This document shows, one piece after another, positions 3,786 to 8,806 of a DNA stretch of 13,542 bases. Numbering within the stretch: position 1 is the first letter of the stretch; each line of letters starts with the position of its first letter. Source of the stretch: Patescibacteria group bacterium (lineage in GTDB: Bacteria > Patescibacteriota > Minisyncoccia > Minisyncoccales > JAHIOY01); NCBI GenBank assembly GCA_018894495.1, contig JAHIOY010000129.1, positions 1 to 13,542 of the forward strand. Reading direction: 5' to 3'. The position numbers were made by a program, and so were the translations under genes. The notes beneath the pieces were generated by a model. It saw only the letters and a list, made by a program, of their open reading frames with translations. It was not told the DNA's origin and ran no database searches.

Positions 3786-5709
3786 ATCTTCTCATTCCGC
3801 CGCCGCCAGTTCCGCCCGTGTTAATGCCGGGGATTCTAATAGAAGAGTTTTGTTGCGTCTGCGTAGATTGAGCGGCGGTTGGCTGAATGGTTCTCGTTAC
3901 AATCACATCTCCCTCTTTGAGACCGCTTATGATTTCCGTGAATTCGTCGCTTGCTGTTCCGACCTCAACCGGCTGGCGGCGGGGAGAATTTTCACCCTCC
4001 ACAATTTCCACATAACTCATTCCGCCCTGCCCGCCTAAATTTTGCCCCGCAAAACTTTGGCGGGCGAGCGACTTCACAGCCGAATTAGGGACAAGAAGAA
4101 CATTCGGTTTTGCTTCGGTGACAATTGCGGCCGAGACGCTCATTGCGATTTTTACCCGTTCGTCCTGCGTGTCAAAGGCGATCTTTACCGCATAAGTAAC
4201 AACACCCTGCGAAACCGCGCCGGCCGCATCCACTTCGACAACTTGTCCCGTGAGCGTAAGGTCAGGGACTGCGTCAAAAGTGAGTGTGACCTTCTGACTA
4301 GCTTTGACCTTAGCGACATCAACTTCATTAAGAGAAATCTCAGCTATTTTTTGTTGGGTAATGATATTAGCCAGCGCTGTACCGGCTGAAACTGAATCGC
4401 CTTTCTTTATCTTGACTTCAGTAATAATACCATCAAAGGGAATATAAATATGGCAATCAGCAAGAGCTTGTTTTGCAGTAGTGAGAGCGTCTTCTCTTTG
4501 TTGGATTGTTATTTTCTTAGCGCGAATCTCTAATTCATCAGGGCCCGCGATTATCTCTGCTAAACTTTTTTCTTTTTCTTCAAGGGTTATCTCAGCTGCT
4601 GTCAAATCAAGAGGATGGGTTTTCTCCATCTCAACTAAACTCTGTTCGGCGCTTAATTTAGCATCCCTGCTGTCTTGAAGCGATCTTTGAATAGACAAAA
4701 GACTTGAGAGAATGCTGTTTGTCTTTGAGCTATAAGATTTTAAATTCGATTGGTATTCGGTTATTTTGCTATAAATCCGACGGTTGTGATTGGAAAAATA
4801 ATCGACAATGAAACCAAGAAGATTGACCTCGCTTTTAATTGCCTGAGCGATTGATTTGGTTGTTTCAATGGTTTCATTCAGTAAATCTTCGACTACTTTC
4901 TTCTCGGAATAAAGGCTTGTATTGCTATAATTCTCAAAGTTCGGGTCATATTTTTCTCTAGCGAGATTGTAATCGCTTTCAGCGCTGTTAATAAACTTTT
5001 CTAATTGATATCTATCATTATTATCAACAGAATTTATCAGCGCTGATATATTCCATGAGTAATCGCTAACAATGATTTCGCTTTTAGCTATTTCGTAACT
5101 ATATAAAATATCTCTTACGCCAGTAATAACTGTCTGTAAATCCCAAAAGGCATCAGTAATAGTATTGAGAGTATCTTCATAGGATTTTTTGATATCATTT
5201 TCTGCTTCTTGTATAGTTTCCAAAGCTCTCTGGTATTCTGTCTCTTGGTTAAGTTTTAATTTTTCTAAAGAATTTTTTGCCTGTAAAACAGTGTTTTCAG
5301 CTTTCAAAAGAGTAAGCTCATCGGGTGGGTTTAATAATTCTTCTAATTCAAGTTTTGCTGTTTCAAGAGAGGTTTCAGCATCTTTTACTGCTTTTTGGTA
5401 ATCTTGAACATCTAAATTCACAATCAGCTTTCCTGTTTTAACTTCCTCCCCTTTCTCAACATAAACAGCAACAACCTCGCTTTTTACTTTCGATTTAATG
5501 TCTACTTGATTGGAAGCCGATACTTGGCCGTTTCCCGAAATGGATACAATGAGCGTGCCATTTTGAACTTGAGCAGTTGCGTAGCGGACTACGCCATCAT
5601 CGCTGAAAATTTTTGTGTAGCCGAAATAGCCACCCCCGGCAATAACCAGAAAGAGTATGCCGGCAGTAAATTTACGCTTTATCAGTTGTGTGAATAGTTT
5701 TGAAATCAT
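3784..5709 (-). CDS. HlyD/RND-type membrane-fusion (periplasmic adaptor) protein
   Basis: 641 residues. A single membrane anchor spans about 14-33. The first lipoyl half-domain is near residues 58-100 (NGQVSASNQVDIKSKVKSEVVAVYVEKGEEVKTG). A very long coiled-coil region runs from about 100 to 405 and is larger than the usual alpha-hairpin. The second lipoyl half follows (IYIPFDGIITEVKIKKGDSVSAGT), then the beta-barrel (ISLNEVDVAKVKASQKVTLTFDA) and the membrane-proximal domain with LLVPNSAVK. The C-terminal GGTGGGGMRR tail is typical of CPR adaptors. Residues 549-561 (ARQSFAGQNLGGQ) are encoded by a 37-bp palindrome, in the loop between LLVPNSAVK and MSYVEIVEG. Such adaptors normally work with an ABC (MacB-like) or RND pump, but none is encoded in this window. 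It starts 2 bp after the stop of the upstream DUF5666-like gene, so the two are cotranscribed. No Shine-Dalgarno. Confidence 0.9.
   Translation of the reverse strand: MISKLFTQLIKRKFTAGILFLVIAGGGYFGYTKIFSDDGVVRYATAQVQNGTLIVSISGNGQVSASNQVDIKSKVKSEVVAVYVEKGEEVKTGKLIVNLDVQDYQKAVKDAETSLETAKLELEELLNPPDELTLLKAENTVLQAKNSLEKLKLNQETEYQRALETIQEAENDIKKSYEDTLNTITDAFWDLQTVITGVRDILYSYEIAKSEIIVSDYSWNISALINSVDNNDRYQLEKFINSAESDYNLAREKYDPNFENYSNTSLYSEKKVVEDLLNETIETTKSIAQAIKSEVNLLGFIVDYFSNHNRRIYSKITEYQSNLKSYSSKTNSILSSLLSIQRSLQDSRDAKLSAEQSLVEMEKTHPLDLTAAEITLEEKEKSLAEIIAGPDELEIRAKKITIQQREDALTTAKQALADCHIYIPFDGIITEVKIKKGDSVSAGTALANIITQQKIAEISLNEVDVAKVKASQKVTLTFDAVPDLTLTGQVVEVDAAGAVSQGVVTYAVKIAFDTQDERVKIAMSVSAAIVTEAKPNVLLVPNSAVKSLARQSFAGQNLGGQGGMSYVEIVEGENSPRRQPVEVGTASDEFTEIISGLKEGDVIVTRTIQPTAAQSTQTQQNSSIRIPGINTGGTGGGGMRR
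4029..4065 (-). repeat. In-frame palindromic element, copy C
   Basis: 37 bp with arms GCCCGCCTAAATTTTGC / GCAAAACTTTGGCGGGC (two mismatches), in the HlyD-family gene. Same orientation and codon phase as copies A and B; encodes ARQSFAGQNLGGQ. Confidence 0.75.
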
Positions 5710-5711
5710 AG

Positions 5712-6212
5712 TTAAAAGAAAGGAATAGGACGAAAGGGTTTGTATGGCAACCCTTTTGTTTCTCTGTCAAAAACTCGTATGAGTTTAGCCTCAATCTGAC
5801 CTTCATTATTAGGAGAACCGATAATGACCACGTTATCACCGACTTTCAGGCCGTCTTTAATTGTTTTTCGACCTTTTGTGATTGTGGTTTCTTGATTAGT
5901 AATGACCACTTTCTCTACATTCTTGAGTCCCTTAATGACAAAGCCGTTGTCTTTGATTTCAATGATTTCTCCAAACGCGCCATGGCCGCTTATAAAATCA
6001 CCGGCGGGAAATCTGCGCCAATCACCCAAAAATCCGCCTCGGGGGCCCGCAAAGTTTTTGTGGTAACTTTCTGTCCAGCGATAGGAATAATTGGCTTTTG
6101 AAACTCCGACCTTCACGCCGGCTCCGAATGCCAAGATAATAATGACAAAGCCAGCCAGCCCGATAATGACCCACTTAAGCAAATCTTTGTTTTTTTGTTT
6201 TTCTTGGTCCAT
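5712..6212 (-). CDS. Membrane-anchored DUF5666-like protein
   Basis: 166 residues: a short cytoplasmic N-terminus, one membrane segment (about 13-33, LKWVIIGLAGFVIIILAFGAG), an aromatic/glycine-rich linker (RWTESYHKNFAGPRGG), then a small beta domain with FGEIIEIKDNGFVIKGL, VVITNQETTITKG and LKVGDNVVIIGSPNNEGQIEAKLIRV. The domain aligns strand by strand with the C-terminal half of the 3175-3627 product, so the HlyD gene is flanked by two paralogues. The stop is 2 bp from the adaptor start codon, implying one transcript and probably a shared envelope job. The molecular role of DUF5666-type domains is not established. Confidence 0.78.
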   Translation of the reverse strand: MDQEKQKNKDLLKWVIIGLAGFVIIILAFGAGVKVGVSKANYSYRWTESYHKNFAGPRGGFLGDWRRFPAGDFISGHGAFGEIIEIKDNGFVIKGLKNVEKVVITNQETTITKGRKTIKDGLKVGDNVVIIGSPNNEGQIEAKLIRVFDRETKGLPYKPFRPIPFF

Positions 6213-6221
6213 AAAATTGAT

Positions 6222-6312
6222 TTAAAATTCCAAATTACAAATTACAATAACCAAAACCGTTTAGAATTTTGAATTTTGAATTTGTTTGTGATTTGAGATT
6301 TGGGATTTGGTG
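6222..6312. repeat. AT-rich imperfect palindrome between genes, copy 2
   Basis: Made of AAATTCCAAATTACAAATTACAA-type words and a complementary right half ending GATTTGGGATTTGG. Read on the minus strand, its AAATTCAAAATTC..AAATTCTAAAC segment matches copy 1 at 3655-3785. It occupies the whole gap between the 137-aa and 166-aa genes. Confidence 0.6.
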
Positions 6313-6313
6313 C

Positions 6314-6727
6314 TTACTTATGCAAGAGATAGCCGACCAGCAATCTCTTTTTGTATAGAAACAGCCGAAGGGTGAATATGGCGATAATCATATTGCTGGC
6401 AAAGATAATGATTCCCATAATTGGCAACGACTCGGCAACCGCCAATACGGAATCAGGCCACAAGGCAAGGAAAATTCCAAGATCGCTTATCGCAATTGAC
6501 ATAAACTGCAGAATTCCTGATTCGGCCATTTGACCCGTAAAGAACGCCCAAGAGAATGGCGCGGATAGGAGTGAAATCGCCAAAAGCGCCAAAAAACCAA
6601 ATGCCAACCTTTTGGTCTTGCGCAACTCCTGCTCGCTCTTGATTGCAAGGATTATTCGGTCAAAAAGCCCTGCTGGCGGTTCCGGCGGCTCAAGATGAGT
6701 AAATAATTTTTCGTAATCCTTTCTCAT
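6314..6727 (-). CDS. Small three-TM membrane protein, candidate anti-sigma factor
   Basis: 137 residues. The cytoplasmic N-terminus (MRKDYEKLFTHLEPPEPPAGLFDRIILAIKSEQELRKTKR) is followed by about three membrane segments near 42-62, 72-95 and 101-125. I recognise no catalogued domain. The short N-terminal helix with a PPAGLFDRI-type motif followed by a basic stretch and membrane segments resembles proteins placed after ECF sigma genes. The sigma factor at 7985-8560 lies upstream on the same strand, but three other genes come between. There is no HxxxCxxC zinc anti-sigma motif, so the anti-sigma role rests on context only. It is upstream of the DUF5666-like/HlyD pair and separated from it by an AT-rich repeat. 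No Shine-Dalgarno and no clear promoter in the 24 bp after the hairpin at 6752-6771. Confidence 0.65.
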   Translation of the reverse strand: MRKDYEKLFTHLEPPEPPAGLFDRIILAIKSEQELRKTKRLAFGFLALLAISLLSAPFSWAFFTGQMAESGILQFMSIAISDLGIFLALWPDSVLAVAESLPIMGIIIFASNMIIAIFTLRLFLYKKRLLVGYLLHK

Positions 6728-6751
6728 ACACTATCTACTAATACGACAAAA

Positions 6752-6771
6752 GGATGCATTTTGGTGCATCC
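6752..6771 (-). terminator. Hairpin with minus-strand T tract
   Basis: GGATGCA-CCAAAA-TGCATCC on the minus strand, followed by TTTTG. It sits between the protease cassette and the 137-aa gene and would end leftward transcripts from the cassette. Confidence 0.55.
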
Positions 6772-6807
6772 CTGACGATACGAATATTCTTCCAATTGAA
6801 GCATTTA

Positions 6808-6831
6808 CCCCGCACCTAATTAGGTGCGGGG
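6808..6831. terminator. 24-bp perfect palindrome, terminator-like on plus strand
   Basis: CCCCGCACCTAA and its exact complement abut with no spacer. The plus strand continues TTTATTTTAT and the minus strand reads in through an A-rich stretch (the mirror of that tract). It would be a good plus-strand terminator, yet no plus-strand gene lies upstream; it may simply bound the cassette. Confidence 0.6.
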
Positions 6832-6847
6832 TTTATTTTATATTATT

Positions 6848-6871
6848 TTACCCCACTCTGCCACTCACTAT
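6848..6871 (-). repeat. 24-bp repeat at gene 3' end, copy 1
   Basis: TTACCCCAC.CTG..ACTCACTAT, 21 of 24 positions identical to 7598-7621. Here it begins at the stop codon of the protease gene and is non-coding. Confidence 0.6.
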
Positions 6872-7233
6872 ACTCTTTCTAAAATAACCGTCCTGTATTT
6901 ACAATCTACTGTTGCTTTATAGCTAAACTTGGACAAAAAACTAATACCAGCCAATAGCATACTTTCGGATATTAAAACTTGAATGTAATTCACCGCCCCT
7001 TCCATCGCCGAAATCGCAAGAGCCACGGGAACTTCAATAATATCACCATTAGCAATTTGTGTTTTAGTGACACCGACAACTTGAAGACCAAGCTCTCTCG
7101 CAATCTTTGGGGTTACTTGTAAATCTCCGGTAAAACCAGTGTCTAAAATAACAAAAGGGGCTTGCACAGATTGCCCCGAAGCTACAACAACTTTTATTAA
7201 GGGTATGTTTTCTACAAATACACCGCTTATCAT
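6868..7233 (-). CDS. Clan AA (retropepsin-like) aspartic protease
   Basis: 121 residues, a single-lobe aspartic protease. The catalytic motif is FVILDTGFTGDLQVTP (Asp of DTG at about residue 31), followed by the characteristic ELGL and the flap-like region TQIANGDIIEVPVA. A second hydrophobic-hydrophobic-Gly element, MLLAGISFLSKF, fits the conserved LLG(M/I)-type psi strand. One lobe means it should act as a homodimer, as in retroviral proteases. No signal peptide, so cytoplasmic. It starts 11 bp after the stop of the small upstream protein; this two-gene pairing is, from memory, recurrent in cyanobacteria and other bacteria. Substrate unknown; a stress-response or addiction-type role is speculation. 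Confidence 0.82.
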   Translation of the reverse strand: MISGVFVENIPLIKVVVASGQSVQAPFVILDTGFTGDLQVTPKIARELGLQVVGVTKTQIANGDIIEVPVALAISAMEGAVNYIQVLISESMLLAGISFLSKFSYKATVDCKYRTVILERV

Positions 7234-7244
7234 TTTATGAATTG

Positions 7245-7526
7245 CTAATAATTGTTGGTAAATGCTTTTGCCATCGTTTCCGCAACATCAAAACCTACTT
7301 TTACAATGTAAAAGACCTTATTGGGATGATGTTCTCTTGCTAACTCTAATGCCCCGGCGCTTGTGTTGCCGAGATAAGCCTTTTTGCTGTCAATATCAAT
7401 TGCCAAAAACTTCCCTTTTTCTTTAGGGTCGTAATTAACCTTAATCTGTTCGTATATCTTCGCCCCTTCTTCCGCTATCCTCTGAATATCAGCTTTCTTA
7501 ATTAGTTCTTCGTTGTTTATGTTCAT
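7245..7526 (-). CDS. Small conserved protein paired with aspartic protease
   Basis: I choose the ATG at 7526 (93 residues, MNINNEELIKKADIQ...) rather than an upstream in-frame ATG at 7580, because a promoter-like pair (7546-7574) lies within the extra 18 codons and these read as non-family sequence. An N-terminal helix is followed by YDPKEKGKFLAIDIDSKKAYLGNTSAGALELAREHHPNKVFYIVKVGFD, a compact alpha/beta domain which I remember as the usual upstream partner of clan AA aspartic proteases. It has no catalytic motif I recognise. It may be a regulator, substrate or antitoxin-like partner of the protease; none of these is shown by the sequence. Confidence 0.7.
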   Translation of the reverse strand: MNINNEELIKKADIQRIAEEGAKIYEQIKVNYDPKEKGKFLAIDIDSKKAYLGNTSAGALELAREHHPNKVFYIVKVGFDVAETMAKAFTNNY

Positions 7527-7545
7527 AGATTTTACAAAGGATATA

Positions 7546-7574
7546 TTAGTATTTCTACAATAGCAATAATTCAA
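7546..7574 (-). promoter_or_regulatory. Possible promoter for the small protein/protease pair
   Basis: Minus strand TTGAAT (7569-7574), 17-bp spacer, TACTAA (7546-7551). The predicted start near 7539 is about 13 nt before the ATG at 7526. The -10 is imperfect. Confidence 0.4.
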
Positions 7575-7597
7575 GAGCAATACAATACCAACATAAC

Positions 7598-7621
7598 TTA
7601 CCCCACCCTGTTACTCACTAT
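7598..7621 (-). repeat. 24-bp repeat at gene 3' end, copy 2
   Basis: Same 24-bp unit as 6848-6871 with three substitutions. Here it is translated and supplies the last residues (IVSNRVG) and the stop of the pilin-like gene. Confidence 0.6.
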
Positions 7622-7840
7622 TTCTATTTGTGGCTCTTCTGATTGAGCTTTCTCTGTAATTGCGGTTTCTTCAGTTCCTTTAAACACCTCTGAAATATTA
7701 GCAATTAAAGGGGGCAATTTTCCTTGTTTATATAAAACGACACCAGTTGTTACTGTTGATATGGCTACAATAGAAAGTATAATTCCTATCAATAATGGAA
7801 TTTGGATGAAACCTTTTTGATTTTTAATTTTTTCTTTCAT
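7598..7840 (-). CDS. Prepilin-like single-pass membrane peptide
   Basis: 80 residues. The basic N-terminus KEKIKNQKG is followed by FIQIPLLIGIILSIVAISTVTTGVVLYKQGK, i.e. a class III-like prepilin cleavage context (G before F) and a 20-odd residue hydrophobic helix. The position-5 Glu of classical pilins is replaced by Pro. The KGFIQIPLL motif is common in Patescibacteria small proteins, as far as I recall. The C-terminal part is short, acidic and low-complexity (GTEETAITEKAQSEEPQIEI), so it is not a full pilin head. Its own promoter lies at 7858-7886. The last seven codons coincide with a 24-bp repeat also found behind the protease gene, so the C-terminus may be recombined. Confidence 0.65.
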   Translation of the reverse strand: MKEKIKNQKGFIQIPLLIGIILSIVAISTVTTGVVLYKQGKLPPLIANISEVFKGTEETAITEKAQSEEPQIEIVSNRVG

Positions 7841-7857
7841 AGATTATCTATTTTTTC

Positions 7858-7886
7858 AGAATAGCCCAATTTTCTTTAAAATTCAA
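7858..7886 (-). promoter_or_regulatory. Sigma-70 type promoter for the pilin-like gene
   Basis: Minus strand TTGAAT (7881-7886), 17-bp spacer, TATTCT (7858-7863). The predicted leader before the ATG at 7840 is only about 11 nt and contains no Shine-Dalgarno. Confidence 0.55.
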
Positions 7887-7929
7887 GGTAAAATTGTCCG
7901 AGATTGGACCCGAGAGCAGACCAGGAAAT

Positions 7930-7963
7930 AACATTCCGACATTCTCAAGAATGTCGGAATGTT
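7930..7963. terminator. 15-bp perfect hairpin after the sigma-factor gene
   Basis: AACATTCCGACATTC-TCAA-GAATGTCGGAATGTT. The plus strand continues TTTATATTTTG; the minus strand continues ATTTCC. It lies 22 bp beyond the sigma-factor stop, so it probably ends that leftward transcript and insulates the cassette, although its better T tract faces the other way. Confidence 0.65.
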
Positions 7964-7984
7964 TTATATTTTGAATTAAACGTT

Positions 7985-8560
7985 TCACGCACTGTTTGAA
8001 GCATTTAATATTTCCTTTTTAAGTATAATCAGCGCTCGGCGGTGGCGGCTTTTGATGGTATCAATCGGCTCTCCCAAAGATTCAGCTATCTCTCTAAAAG
8101 TGAAGTGGTCGTTATAACGAAGAAACAATACCATGCGGTATTTGGGGGAGAGTTTCTCCATCGTTTTATTGAGCATTTGGGTTATGCCTGCGCGCTCAAG
8201 CAACTCTTGGGGAAGAGGAGCGGGGTCGGCCAACGTCTCCGTGAGTATATTTTCTCCGGCCTCGTTTTCAAATTTGGAGAACGGTATCGTTTTTTTCTTT
8301 TTGAGAAAATCAATTGCCGTATTCTTGGCAATAGCAAAAATCCAGGTCTTGAAACTCTTGTTCTGGTCAAATCTTTTGAGATGCCGCCAGACCTTCACGA
8401 AAACTTCCTGCGTAATATCTTCCGCATCCTGGCCGCTTCCTACATATCTATATGCAAAGTTGTAGATTGGCTTGAGATAAGATAATATCAAAACCTCCAG
8501 CGATTTTTTATCGCCTTGAAGATATTTTCTAATCAGAATTTGGTCGCTGATATTTATCAT
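7985..8560 (-). CDS. ECF-type RNA polymerase sigma factor
   Basis: 191 residues. Sigma region 2 covers about 12-90 (YLKPIYNFAYRYVGSGQDAEDITQEVFVKVW for 2.1-2.2, then FKTWIFAIAKNTAIDFLKKKK for 2.3-2.4). A linker of about 40 residues follows, and region 4 covers about 128-183 (LSPKYRMVLFLRYNDHFTFREIAESLGEPIDTIKSRHRRAL, with the helix-turn-helix in FREIAESLGEPIDTIKSR). There are no regions 1 or 3, as expected of ECF/group 4. It directs RNA polymerase to a small stress or envelope regulon. Preceded by a good housekeeping promoter; GAGGT abuts the ATG, too close for a normal Shine-Dalgarno. Its partner may be the 137-aa membrane protein, now three genes away. Confidence 0.95.
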   Translation of the reverse strand: MINISDQILIRKYLQGDKKSLEVLILSYLKPIYNFAYRYVGSGQDAEDITQEVFVKVWRHLKRFDQNKSFKTWIFAIAKNTAIDFLKKKKTIPFSKFENEAGENILTETLADPAPLPQELLERAGITQMLNKTMEKLSPKYRMVLFLRYNDHFTFREIAESLGEPIDTIKSRHRRALIILKKEILNASNSA

Positions 8561-8571
8561 ACCTCAAATAA

Positions 8572-8600
8572 AATATACTATAAATTTAAAGAAGTTTCAA
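8572..8600 (-). promoter_or_regulatory. Sigma-70 promoter of the ECF sigma gene
   Basis: Minus strand TTGAAA (8595-8600), 17-bp spacer, TATATT (8572-8577). The expected start near 8565 leaves about 5 nt before the ATG, so the mRNA would be nearly leaderless. The overlapping GAAACTT could also be read as an ECF-like -35 but has no CGTC-type -10 at the right distance. Between here and 8790 I see no gene. Confidence 0.6.
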
Positions 8601-8619
8601 TCACCCTTCGCATTCTTCC

Positions 8620-8645
8620 AGCGGGCTGGCAAAAAGGCCCCGCTT
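8620..8645 (+). terminator. GC-rich hairpin with short T run
   Basis: AGCGG(GCT)GGC-AAAAAG-GCC-CCGCT followed by TTTTACC on the plus strand. It is imperfect, with a 3-nt bulge. No plus-strand gene lies upstream, so it may be an intergenic repeat rather than a working terminator. Confidence 0.35.
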
Positions 8646-8792
8646 TTACCTTTCGTGTAAAAACTTGATTTATAGATTAAATTTGGTAAGATAATGGAGG
8701 AAGATTGAGGCGGTTAGATTTAGGCGCCCGGCTTAATTTGGCAATTTTTGAACTGTCCCACAATCAGTCGCTTTTACTTTCCTATTTTTTAT

Positions 8793-8800
8793 GATATAAT
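8793..8800 (+). promoter_or_regulatory. Extended -10 promoter of the endonuclease gene
   Basis: TGATATAAT (TGnTATAAT form) ends at 8800, 6 bp before the ATG at 8807. The -35 region is weak (TTTTAC at 17 bp). Transcription should begin at or next to the ATG, giving a leaderless mRNA if this start codon is used. Confidence 0.5.
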
Positions 8801-8806
8801 TAAATA

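Noticed and set aside
4042..4389. 115-codon plus-strand ORF opposite the HlyD-family gene
   Set aside because: Complementary-strand shadow of a well-supported adaptor protein; no recognisable domain.
8042..8485. Two long plus-strand ORFs opposite the sigma factor
   Set aside because: The minus strand clearly encodes sigma regions 2 and 4; these are shadows.
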